DNA of 64,000 bases from Lysobacter antibioticus HS124 (GTDB taxonomy: Bacteria > Pseudomonadota > Gammaproteobacteria > Xanthomonadales > Xanthomonadaceae), in contig NZ_HG424452.1 in NCBI RefSeq assembly GCF_000336385.2, positions 1 through 64,000 on the forward strand, given 5' to 3'. The position numbers and the translations under genes were made by a program. Position 1 is the first letter of the stretch; every line of letters begins with the position of its first letter. Below the pieces are notes generated by a model, which saw nothing but the letters and a program-made list of their open reading frames with translations, searched no databases and was not told the origin of the DNA. This document shows positions 53,618 to 64,000 of this stretch, one piece after another.

Positions 53618-54495
53618 CCGATGGCTTCGGCGGCCAGGCGTCGGCACAGCGCTGCCGTGGCCTCGTCGACGGGGAAGCAGCACTCCACGTGCAGTTCGTC
53701 CAGGGTCACGTCGCGCGGCGTGCCGAAGGTGGTGATGGTGGAGAAGAAGCGAAGTTCGTGTCCGTCGCGATGCAGGATGGTGGTCAACAGCGGCGACGGC
53801 GCCGCGTCGAACTGGCGCCGCCGCCAGTGCGCGGGCACGTCGGGATACGCCAGCGCCTCGGCCAGCAGGGCGCGTGCGGCCGCATCGCCGGGCGCGGCGG
53901 CCACGGCGTTGTGCAGATGCCGGATCAGGGTGCCGGCCACCTCGTCCCAGTTCGCCACGGCCGGGCGCAGATCCTGCGGATCGAAGAACTGGCGGATCAT
54001 GTTGGCGTGCTTCATCGGCCGGCCGCCGAGCACGAAGCCGTTGACCCGCGCCGCGGCCGCATTGGCCATCAGCACGTCCCAATGCCGATTCAATACGAAG
54101 GCCGGATAGGGCTCCTGCTGGGCCAGGATGAATTCGATCGCGCGGCGGATCTGCGCCAGCTCGGGCGTGGCCAGCGTGGACTCGGGGTACTTGGGCGCGA
54201 AACCGGCCGCAACCAGCAGGGCGTTGCGCTCGCGCAGCGGCAACTCCAACGCGTCGGCGAGCTTGATCACCAACTCACGGCTGGGCTGGGCCTTGCCGGT
54301 CTCCACGCAACTCAGATGCCGCGCCGACACGCCCGCGTCCAGGGCCAGATCGAGCTGGCTCCAACGCCGCGCGGCGCGCCATTCGCGCAACAGCACCCCG
54401 ATCTCGGGCGCGCCGGGCGGCAAGGCGGACCGGGGCGGCGAAGGACGGGAGTCGTCGGACAGGGCGTGCATGGCCGGCATCATAGGCGCAGGCAT
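53614..54495 (-). CDS. XRE-family regulator with MmyB-like ligand-binding domain
   Basis: 293 aa; the ATG at 54495 is used, although ATGs at 54483, 54480 and 54471 are in frame and none has a clear Shine-Dalgarno site. The HTH reads IGVLLREWRAARRWSQLDLALDAGVSARHLSCVETGKAQPSRELVIKLADAL. The C-terminal half (about 130-290) contains 'PYPAFVLNRHWDVLMANAAAARVNG' and 'WDEVAGTLIRHLHNAVAA', the MmyB-like PAS-type domain, which may bind a fatty or aromatic ligand. It is divergent from the alpha/beta hydrolase gene, with palindromes between them (54507-54548) that are probably its operators. Confidence 0.9.
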   Translation of the reverse strand: MPAPMMPAMHALSDDSRPSPPRSALPPGAPEIGVLLREWRAARRWSQLDLALDAGVSARHLSCVETGKAQPSRELVIKLADALELPLRERNALLVAAGFAPKYPESTLATPELAQIRRAIEFILAQQEPYPAFVLNRHWDVLMANAAAARVNGFVLGGRPMKHANMIRQFFDPQDLRPAVANWDEVAGTLIRHLHNAVAAAPGDAAARALLAEALAYPDVPAHWRRRQFDAAPSPLLTTILHRDGHELRFFSTITTFGTPRDVTLDELHVECCFPVDEATAALCRRLAAEAIG

Positions 54496-54506
54496 GGCGG
54501 CGAAAC

Positions 54507-54525
54507 CATGACCTGCGAGGTCATG
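54507..54525. promoter_or_regulatory. Perfect 19-bp palindrome (operator candidate 1)
   Basis: CATGACCT-GCG-AGGTCATG with 8-bp arms and a 3-base spacer. It lies 12 bases upstream of the regulator start at 54495, in the divergent region, as expected for an autoregulatory site. Confidence 0.75.
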
Positions 54526-54529
54526 CGAC

Positions 54530-54548
54530 CATCACCTGCCGCGTCATT
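54530..54548. promoter_or_regulatory. Degenerate second copy of the palindrome (operator candidate 2)
   Basis: CATCACCTGCCGCGTCATT matches the 19-bp site at 54507 in 14 of 19 positions, 23 bases further on. Two sites of this spacing would allow cooperative binding and control of the hydrolase promoter. Confidence 0.5.
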
Positions 54549-54615
54549 GTCGCCATGACCGGCGCCGCCGATGCTTTGCGTCAACGCAACGCCCCCCTCG
54601 GGCATCGGAGACGCA

Positions 54616-55602
54616 ATGAACCGCAGAACCTTTCTTGGATTCGGACTCGGCGCCGCCGGCACCGGTCTGCTCGCCGCTTGCGCCGGCGGCGCGCCGGTAC
54701 GCGCACCGGCGTCGCTGAGCACGGCGAAGGCCTGGGACGCCGCCGGCTTCCACGCCGCGCGCCGCTACCTGCCCAGCGCCTTCGGCGAGATCGCGGTAGT
54801 CGAACGCGGCCGCGGCCCGGCCGCGCTGTTCCTGCACGGTTTCCCGCTCAACAGCTTCCAGTGGCGCGGGGTCATGGCCGCGCTGGAAGGCGAGCGCCGC
54901 TGCATCGCCGCCGACTTCCTCGGCCTGGGCTACACCCGGGTCGCCGACGGCCAGAGCGTGGCGCCGGCGGCGCAGGTCGAGATGCTCGCCTTCGTGCTCG
55001 ACACGCTCGGCGTGGACAGCGTCGACCTGGTCGCCAACGACAGCGGCGGCGCGGTCGCGCAGCTGTTCCTGCTGAAGTATCCGCAGCGCGTGCGCAGCCT
55101 GTTGCTAACCAACTGCGATGTCGAACCCGACAGCCCGCCGCCGGCGCTGATGCCGGTGATCGAGGCCGCGCGCCGCGGCCGTTTCGCCGAAGACACCTTC
55201 CCGCCGCAGTTGGCCGACAAGAATTTCGCCCGCTCGGCCAAGGGCATCGGCGGACAGTGCTACACCTACCGCTATCAGCCCAGCGACGAAGCCATCGACA
55301 CTTACTTCACTCCGCTGGTCGAATCGGCGCGGCGCAAGCGGCTCACCGACGCCTACGCGCTGGCGCTGGACCCGAACCCGCTGGCCGGCATCGAAGCCGG
55401 GCTGCGCCGGAGTCGGGTTCCGGTGCGGGTGGTCTGGGGCACCGGCGACGACATCTTCTCGCCGGCCAGTCCGGATTACCTGGACCGGGTGTTCCCGAAC
55501 TCGCGCGGCGTGCGCCGGGTCGAGGGCGCCAAACTGTTCTATCCGGAGGAGTTTCCGCAGTTGGTCGCGGAAGAGGCGTCGCGCTTGTGGGAATCGGTTT
55601 GA
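54616..55602 (+). CDS. Exported alpha/beta hydrolase (haloalkane dehalogenase-like)
   Basis: 328 aa from the ATG at 54616 with GGAGA before it. The N-terminus MNRRTFLGFGLGAAGTGLLAACAG combines a twin-arginine-type motif (RRTFLGF) with a lipobox (LAAC), so it is probably a Tat-exported lipoprotein. The hydrolase core has FLHGFPLNSFQWRGV (oxyanion), a nucleophile elbow NDSGGA in VDLVANDSGGAVAQL (Asp-Ser in N-D-S-G-G), and WGTGDDIF. The elbow reads N-D-S rather than a plain G-x-S-x-G, closer to dehalogenase-type Asp nucleophiles. It is divergent from the MmyB-type regulator and likely its target. Substrate unknown. Confidence 0.86.
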   Translation: MNRRTFLGFGLGAAGTGLLAACAGGAPVRAPASLSTAKAWDAAGFHAARRYLPSAFGEIAVVERGRGPAALFLHGFPLNSFQWRGVMAALEGERRCIAADFLGLGYTRVADGQSVAPAAQVEMLAFVLDTLGVDSVDLVANDSGGAVAQLFLLKYPQRVRSLLLTNCDVEPDSPPPALMPVIEAARRGRFAEDTFPPQLADKNFARSAKGIGGQCYTYRYQPSDEAIDTYFTPLVESARRKRLTDAYALALDPNPLAGIEAGLRRSRVPVRVVWGTGDDIFSPASPDYLDRVFPNSRGVRRVEGAKLFYPEEFPQLVAEEASRLWESV

Positions 55603-55611
55603 GCGTGGCAT

Positions 55612-55644
55612 CGGCCGCGTCCTGACCGGCTCAGGACGTGGCCG
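55612..55644. terminator. Hairpin between convergent hydrolase and TIMP-like genes
   Basis: A 14-bp stem CGGCCGCGTCCTGA / TCAGGACGTGGCCG with one G-T wobble and a CCGGC loop. Lies between the stops at 55602 and 55652; serves both directions. Confidence 0.65.
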
Positions 55645-55651
55645 TAGCTCA

Positions 55652-56158
55652 CTAACGCCGCCGCGGACAAGGCGGCGGCGATACCTGATGCATGCGTTCG
55701 CCGCCTTGCGACCAGCGTGGATCGAGCCCCGCCCGTCCGGCGACCGTGGCGCGCAACCGCGCCAAGGCCTTGGCATCGCCGGGGTAGTCCCATCCCAGAT
55801 AGAGCAGGTCGGTATGGCCGACCTGCAACTCGGGCCGAGCCGTATCGGCCGCCACCAGATAGTAATGGCCTGGGTCCAGGCGCAATCCGCAACACTGGGG
55901 ATTGCCCGAGTAGCGGATCGTTACGACTTGTGCGTCCCCGCGCAGGCGCTCCACGATCTCGATGCGGCCGCGCAAGGAATAGCCGCCTTTCGCAGGCTGC
56001 AGCGCCTCGACCGAACGCAAGCGCATCACGAATACCTGCGGCGCCGTCCGCATACGACTTTCGTCGATAGGCCGGACGCATTCGCAGGCGGCCGCCGGCT
56101 TCCACGCCGTTGCAACTGACATCAGTAACGCCATCAACATGACGCATCTCATGTGCAT
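55652..56158 (-). CDS. Secreted protein with TIMP/netrin-like N-terminus
   Basis: 168 aa. A signal peptide (MRCVMLMALLMSVATAWKPAAA) precedes CECVRPIDESRM; an N-terminal Cys-x-Cys after cleavage is the hallmark of TIMP/NTR domains, whose Cys amino group can chelate a metalloprotease zinc. Later cysteines (NPQCCGLRL, PPPCP) fit internal disulfides, and VFVMRLRSVEALQP and GHYYLVAAD are OB-fold-like strands. A metalloprotease-inhibitor role is inference only. It is convergent with the hydrolase and divergent from the two-component pair. Confidence 0.72.
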   Translation of the reverse strand: MHMRCVMLMALLMSVATAWKPAAACECVRPIDESRMRTAPQVFVMRLRSVEALQPAKGGYSLRGRIEIVERLRGDAQVVTIRYSGNPQCCGLRLDPGHYYLVAADTARPELQVGHTDLLYLGWDYPGDAKALARLRATVAGRAGLDPRWSQGGERMHQVSPPPCPRRR

Positions 56159-56307
56159 GTCGCGCGTTCCGGGTTCACGATTCTATTCGAGACGATACAA
56201 CACCGCAGCGTTGCCTGACGCGCGGCACAACGCCAGTTGTGTTTGTTTGTATCGCCCAAACGTGCTGTATCCGCCGGCGCTACCATGCCGGCTCGCATGA
56301 GGTGGCC

Positions 56308-57012
56308 ATGAACAAGGTCCTGCTGATCGAGGACGACGCCCGACTGGCCGGGTTGATCTCCGAGTATCTGCTTCGTTACGACTTCAAAACTTCGGTGGTG
56401 CTGCGCGGCGACCAGGCCCTCAACGCCATCGACGACGATCCGCCCGACGTGATCGTGCTCGATCTGATGTTGCCCGGCATGGACGGCCTCGACGTGTGTC
56501 GCCAGATCCGCAAGCGTTCGGCCGTGCCGATCGTGATGCTGACCGCGCGCGCGGACCTGTTCGATCAGGTCACCGGGCTGGAGGTCGGCGCCGACGACTA
56601 CGTGCTCAAGCCGGTCGAGCCGCGCTTGCTGCTGGCGCGCTTGCGCGCGGTGCTGCGGCGCAGCCAGAGCGCTCCGGCCGCGGCCGCGACGCCGTCCAGC
56701 CTGCTGCAGTACGGCGGCCTGCAGATCGACCTGACCGCGCGCCAGGTGCGTTGGCGCGGCGAGGAGATCGATCTCAAGACCGCCGACTACAACCTGTTCG
56801 TGATCCTGGCCCAGGCCGCCGGCCGCGTGCTCAACCGCGACGAGTTGCTGCGGCGTTGGCGCGGCATCGGCTTCGACGGCGTCGACCGCACCGTCGACGT
56901 CAGCATCTCGCGCCTGCGCAGGCACTTCGGCGACGACGCGCAGGAGCCGCGCAAGATCAAGACGGTGTGGGGCCGCGGCTATCTGTTCAGCCCGATCGCC
57001 TGGGAGGACTGA
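56308..57012 (+). CDS. OmpR-family response regulator
   Basis: 234 aa from the ATG at 56308 with GAGGTGG upstream. Receiver domain: MNKVLLIEDDARLAGLISEYL with acidic pair, phospho-acceptor D52 in VIVLDLMLPGMDG, and the Lys in DYVLKPVEPR. The C-terminal winged helix ends FSPIAWED with RTVDVSISRLRRHFGDD as the recognition part. Resembles RstA. It is immediately followed by the kinase gene, so the two form a phosphorelay. An 8-bp inverted repeat CGATACAA / TTGTATCG (56193-56200, 56247-56254) lies upstream. Confidence 0.95.
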   Translation: MNKVLLIEDDARLAGLISEYLLRYDFKTSVVLRGDQALNAIDDDPPDVIVLDLMLPGMDGLDVCRQIRKRSAVPIVMLTARADLFDQVTGLEVGADDYVLKPVEPRLLLARLRAVLRRSQSAPAAAATPSSLLQYGGLQIDLTARQVRWRGEEIDLKTADYNLFVILAQAAGRVLNRDELLRRWRGIGFDGVDRTVDVSISRLRRHFGDDAQEPRKIKTVWGRGYLFSPIAWED

Positions 57013-58380
57013 ATGCTGCCGATGCTGGTGCGGCTGTACCTGACGGTCGCCGGCCTGCTGTTGTGCTCGCTGTTGCTGGTGCAGCAGGCCTTCCCGCACC
57101 TGTTCCCGGAGCCGTACGCGCAATCGGCGCGACAGGACTTCGCCGGCGAGCTGCGCTTGCTGCGCGAGCGTCTGCGCGGCGCCGACGGCGCCGAGCTGCG
57201 CCGGCGCCTGGCCGAACTCGACCGCGACCTGCCCGATCGCTACCGGCTGCTCGGCGCCGCCGAAGTGGAGGCGCTGTCGGTGCCGGTGCGCGGCCAGCTC
57301 GCGGCGGACGGCAGCGCCGGCGACCATCTCGGCAGCGACCAGCATCGGGTCTACCTGCGCCTGGACGGCGGCCAGGTGGTGCAGATCGGCTACGTCGAGG
57401 ACGACTACACGGCGCGTTACCTGGCCTACGTCACCGTGCTGGGGCTGATGCTGCTGGCCTTGTTGCTGTGGTTGCAGCCGCTGTGGGGAGACCTGGAGCG
57501 CCTGCGCGAAGCCGCCGAACGCTTCGGCGACGGCGACCTGGAGGCGCGCGCGCCGTTGCGCGGCGGTTCCTCGATCCGTCAGCTGTGCGTGTACTTCAAC
57601 AACATGGCCGACCAGATCGGCCGCCTGATCCAGTCGCAACGCGACCTGGTCAACGCCGCTTCGCACGAACTGCGCACGCCGATCACCCGGCTCGAGTTCG
57701 GCCTGGCCAACCTGTCCGATTCGCTCGACGATCGGGTCGCCCGCGCGCGCGTGCACGCGCTGCGCTGCGACGTGGAGGAACTGGACCTGTTGGTCGGCGA
57801 ACTGCTGACCCTGGGGATGCTGGAGCGCAACGGTGCGCGCGCGATGCTGGAACAGGTCGAGGCCGGCGCTTTCCTGCGCGCCTCCGCCGGGCTGGCCGCG
57901 GAAGAACTGCGTACCCGCGGCACGGCGATCGACTGGGTGCTGTCGCCGGCGCTGGCCGAAGTGGTGGTCGAGCCGCGCAGCTTCGCCCGCGCCTTCTCCA
58001 ATCTGATGCGCAACGCGTTGCGCTATGCCGACGGCCTGATCCGGGTGGTGCTGGAACCCGATGGCGCGGGCTGGCAGCTGATCGTCGAGGACGACGGCGT
58101 CGGCATTCCGGTCGAGGACCGCGACCGCGTGTTCGAACCGTTCTATCGGCTCGACCGCAGCCGCGACCGCGCCACCGGGGGTTTCGGCCTGGGCCTGAGC
58201 ATCGTGCGCCAGGTGATCGACCGCCACGCCGGAGACATCCGGGTCGAGGCCTCCAACCTGGGCGGGGCGCGGTTCGTGATCCGCCTGCCGACGCATCAGC
58301 CCGGCGAGCTGCGCGCGGCCTCGGCCCCGGCACGCGATGCCGCCGGCGAACCGCTCAGCCACGCCTTCCACCTGCAATGA
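57013..58380 (+). CDS. Sensor histidine kinase (EnvZ/RstB-type)
   Basis: 455 aa, starting on the base after the regulator stop. Two membrane helices (VRLYLTVAGLLLCSLLLVQQAFP, and YLAYVTVLGLMLLALLLWLQP) flank a periplasmic sensor of about 120 residues. A HAMP linker leads to the H-box NAASHELRTPITRLEFGL (H218) and an ATPase domain with FSNLMRNALRYADG (N box), VEDDGVGIPVEDRDRVFEPF and GGFGLGLSIVRQVI. It should autophosphorylate in response to an unknown envelope signal and phosphorylate the adjacent regulator. Confidence 0.95.
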   Translation: MLPMLVRLYLTVAGLLLCSLLLVQQAFPHLFPEPYAQSARQDFAGELRLLRERLRGADGAELRRRLAELDRDLPDRYRLLGAAEVEALSVPVRGQLAADGSAGDHLGSDQHRVYLRLDGGQVVQIGYVEDDYTARYLAYVTVLGLMLLALLLWLQPLWGDLERLREAAERFGDGDLEARAPLRGGSSIRQLCVYFNNMADQIGRLIQSQRDLVNAASHELRTPITRLEFGLANLSDSLDDRVARARVHALRCDVEELDLLVGELLTLGMLERNGARAMLEQVEAGAFLRASAGLAAEELRTRGTAIDWVLSPALAEVVVEPRSFARAFSNLMRNALRYADGLIRVVLEPDGAGWQLIVEDDGVGIPVEDRDRVFEPFYRLDRSRDRATGGFGLGLSIVRQVIDRHAGDIRVEASNLGGARFVIRLPTHQPGELRAASAPARDAAGEPLSHAFHLQ

Positions 58381-58460
58381 GCCGGGCCTGACCCGTTTCG
58401 CCGGGACAACACGTTAGCTGTTTCGCAGGCCGTCCCCACGACCCGGCCGCAGGAGCTCGC

Positions 58461-58970
58461 ATGCATACGGACATGAACGCGTACGCGCCGGACGCCACCG
58501 GTGCGGATATCGACCCCGCCCTCCCATCGCACGCCGACCCGACGGCGCTCGACGACGTGGAGGCCCGCGCCCTGGATCTGGCCAATCAGGCCATCGCCCA
58601 TCAGGTCAATGGCGAATCCGGCGAGGCCGCGCGCCACTGGCGCGAAGCCATCGACCTGGCCGATCGCGGCCTGCCGGGCGACCCGATCCGCTACTGGCTG
58701 CGCAGCGGCCTGGCCGAAGCCTGCTTCCGGCTGGGCGACGATGCCGCCTGCATCGCCGCCGCGGCCATCGCCCGGGCCTGGGCGCGCCAGCAGCAAGCCC
58801 CGGCCACCGCGCTGTGGCTGGGCCAGGCGCTGTTCCGCAGCGGCCGGGTCGACGAGGCGCTGGATGCGCTCGGCGAAGCCCAGGCCCTGTCCGGCACCGC
58901 CTTCGCCGGCGCGCTCGACGAGCGCCATCGCGAGGCGATCCTGGCGCGCATGGCGGCGCTGGCCGCCTGA
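58461..58970 (+). CDS. TPR-like protein of unknown function
   Basis: 169 aa. After an acidic N-terminus come helical pairs resembling tetratricopeptide repeats: LANQAIAHQVNGESGEAARHWREAIDLADRG, GLAEACFRLGDDAACIAAAAIARAWARQQ, LWLGQALFRSGRVDEALDALGEAQALS. No signal peptide is seen. Its start codon has an AGGAG site at about 58450. It lies convergent with the TetR gene, with four bases between stops. Likely an adaptor; no enzymatic residues. Confidence 0.72.
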   Translation: MHTDMNAYAPDATGADIDPALPSHADPTALDDVEARALDLANQAIAHQVNGESGEAARHWREAIDLADRGLPGDPIRYWLRSGLAEACFRLGDDAACIAAAAIARAWARQQQAPATALWLGQALFRSGRVDEALDALGEAQALSGTAFAGALDERHREAILARMAALAA

Positions 58971-58974
58971 GCGT

Positions 58975-59571
58975 TCAGAACCGCGCCCACCATTGCACCG
59001 AGCGCTCGAAGTAGCCGCACAGGATCTGCGCCAGACGGCGCCGGTCCGGCGGCTCGCCGCAGAAGATCGCGCGGTCGACCGCACTGTGCATGGCGTTGAA
59101 GAAGATCACCACGGTCAAGCGCGGGTCCGGCGCGGCCCAGACCCGCGCCGCGATGCCGCCTTCGAGCAATTCGACCAGCTGGTCGATCGCCGGATTGTCC
59201 TGCATCGCATGCCGGTGGTGATGGCCCGGGCCGTGAAACAGCGCATCGTGCAGGGCGAGCCGGTCCAGATAGCCGTCGACCGCGCCCTGCACCCAGGCGC
59301 GCAGTCGCGCGGCCCAGTCGCCGGGGCGGCAGCGGTCCATGGCCCGGGCCAGCTCGCCGAGGAACTCGGCGACGAAGCGCTGGCGCAGCGCCGACAGCAA
59401 ATCTTCACGGCTGGGGTAACGATCGCGCAGTGCGGCCGGCTCGACGCCGGCGGCCCGCGCGACCTCGGCCAGGCCCAGGCGCTGCGCACCGCGGGTCAGC
59501 AGCAAGCGCTCGGCGTGGTCGAGCACGGGATCGTCCGCCGGCACGGCGGAGGCATGGGATAGCGCGGACAT
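58975..59571 (-). CDS. TetR-family regulator under a Fur box
   Basis: 198 aa from the ATG at 59571; another ATG at 59601 lies inside the Fur box. The HTH is DHAERLLLTRGAQRLGLAEVARAAGVEPAALRDRYPSREDLLSALRQRF. The C-terminal domain is a typical helical ligand-binding part with a His cluster (GPGHHHRHAMQDN) that could bind a metal. A Fur box (59584-59602) sits directly before the start, suggesting iron control of its expression. It is divergent from the siderophore-type NRPS gene at 60332, which it may regulate. Confidence 0.88.
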   Translation of the reverse strand: MSALSHASAVPADDPVLDHAERLLLTRGAQRLGLAEVARAAGVEPAALRDRYPSREDLLSALRQRFVAEFLGELARAMDRCRPGDWAARLRAWVQGAVDGYLDRLALHDALFHGPGHHHRHAMQDNPAIDQLVELLEGGIAARVWAAPDPRLTVVIFFNAMHSAVDRAIFCGEPPDRRRLAQILCGYFERSVQWWARF

Positions 59572-59583
59572 GACCGCCCATCG

Positions 59584-59602
59584 GATGAGAATCGTTCTCA
59601 TC
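59584..59602. promoter_or_regulatory. Fur box
   Basis: GATGAGAA-TCG-TTCTCATC, a 19-base dyad with 8-bp arms, matches the gamma-proteobacterial Fur site pattern (GATAATGATAATCATTATC class). It lies just upstream of the TetR start at 59571, and possibly covers its promoter. Confidence 0.82.
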
Positions 59603-59738
59603 ATAAAATATTCTCCGAGGCCGTGCGGAAATGCCCGGGAGCGCGGGCGCGACCGGTATCGACGACCGCGGATCGCGATCTCCGCCGCGCCGGTTTCGAG
59701 GCCTGCGGCGGATGCGTTCGGCGAACTGCGCCGCGTTC

Positions 59739-59856
59739 GCGGATTTTCCGCCGCGGAAAAATCTTTGCCCGGACGAGGAAACCCGATCGAAGCCGTCGCG
59801 ACGCAATGGTGAATCCACCCCCATCGCCGCCGATGCGCCGGCCAGCGGATTTTCCG
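59739..59856. repeat. Repeated GCGGATTTTCCG motif with hairpin partner
   Basis: GCGGATTTTCCG at 59739-59750 and again at 59845-59856, 106 bases apart. The first is followed by CGGAAAAATC (59754-59763), giving a nearly perfect dyad; the second by GAGAAAAAT. Could be two regulator sites or mRNA stem-loops. Confidence 0.5.
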
Positions 59857-59936
59857 TCGAGAAAAATAGCCGCGAAAATCGCCGCGCGACGCGCAGTTGC
59901 GAGCTGGCGGTTGTAGAAAAAACTTCACATAGCGGT

Positions 59937-59997
59937 CTTGTGATCCGGCTCTCACCGCCGCCACCGTAAATACTCGACTTGTGATCCGTCTCTCACC
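59937..59997. promoter_or_regulatory. Two 20-bp direct repeats, 41 bp apart
   Basis: CTTGTGATCCGGCTCTCACC at 59937-59956 and CTTGTGATCCGTCTCTCACC at 59978-59997 differ at one base. Each holds the dyad GTGA-N8-TCAC, and 41 bp is close to four helical turns. They lie between the Fur box and the NRPS start and look like paired operators. Confidence 0.68.
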
Positions 59998-60331
59998 CGT
60001 CTTGATGGACATGAAATCCACGCTCAGGGATATTGATTCCGCAGGCACTCGACGGATCGAACGTACGAACGCCTGCATTGGGCGGAACGCATAACTACTC
60101 GAGCCCGGCGTGCGCGCGCAAGCGCCACCGCCGCGACGCAACGGGCTCTGCCCCGGCGCCATGCGCCGCGGCCATGACGGTATTTGATTCGTAACGGACA
60201 TGGAGAGGGGGCCACTCGCACGACGAGCTGGCCGCAGGATCGCGCGCGCCGAAATCCTCGCGTCGTCGGGCCCCGGGCCCGTCGGCCGCCGGGGGCGTGC
60301 GGCCGGGCGGCCGCCTCAAAGGACGCGTACC

Positions 60332-64000
<3,669 letters not shown>

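Larger units (their letters stand above)
59572..60331. other. 760-bp divergent region between TetR and EntF-like NRPS genes
   Basis: Contents in order: the Fur box (59584-59602); two copies of GCGGATTTTCCG (59739-59750, 59845-59856), each followed by a GAAAAAT run that can pair with it; AT-rich DNA near 59917-59935; two 20-base direct repeats (59937-59956, 59978-59997); then about 330 bases of leader. The NRPS start has AAAGGA about eight bases upstream. No small gene is convincing. Confidence 0.6.

Overview
The window reads as a chromosomal segment of a very GC-rich gammaproteobacterium of the Lysobacter/Xanthomonadaceae type. The case rests on the 67-kDa form of SppA, an RpoH with an acidic insert before region 4, DUF3106, DUF1203 and DUF3667 proteins, GGGATTGGGGATTCGGG-type intergenic repeats, and a high density of nonribosomal peptide synthetase (NRPS) genes. 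Genes are tightly packed on both strands. I see no rRNA, tRNA, CRISPR array, transposase or prophage gene.

Layout. 79-2430: an astacin-type metalloprotease with a C-terminal array of four 12-residue Lys/Asp/Thr/Glu repeats, followed by an MvdC/MvdD-type ATP-grasp ligase. This looks like an unusual graspetide-style modification pair. 2414-12522: small secreted and hypothetical proteins, an SDR, a lipoprotein, SppA, a MATE exporter, a DUF3667 membrane protein and a coupled sigma-like/DUF3106 pair. 12523-23030: priA with two facing DnaA boxes upstream, a VanW-glycosyltransferase fusion, a NYN/LOTUS protein, tal-ndh, a duplicated pair of small secreted proteins, DUF1203 and rpoH.

23397-35462 (all minus): a nine-gene set, mostly with 4-base stop/start overlaps. 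In transcription order it runs class II aldolase, tandem-domain nucleotidyltransferase, GtrA-GT2 fusion, methyltransferase, a phosphodiesterase-like protein, a membrane protein fused to a P-loop kinase, a HAD phosphatase, a GT87-type membrane glycosyltransferase and a DUF5916 outer-membrane-type protein. I infer that it makes and transfers an activated sugar or polyol onto an envelope glycan.

35867-50858 (plus): an NRPS operon with three one-module synthetases (C-A-T, C-A-T, C-A-T-reductase), an MFS exporter, an MbtH-like protein, an uncharacterised NRPS-associated protein and a kynurenine 3-monooxygenase. The expected product is a reductively released peptide of at least three residues with all L-configured residues (no epimerase domain), possibly containing a kynurenine-derived unit.

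50863-59571: a MocR/PdxR-type regulator divergent from a glutathione S-transferase and a cupin, an MmyB-type regulator divergent from an exported alpha/beta hydrolase with palindromic operator candidates between them, a TIMP-like secreted protein, an OmpR/EnvZ-type two-component pair, a TPR-like protein and a TetR regulator under a Fur box. 60332-64000: a C-A-T-thioesterase NRPS of EntF architecture that runs off the window. With the Fur box it suggests the edge of a siderophore locus.
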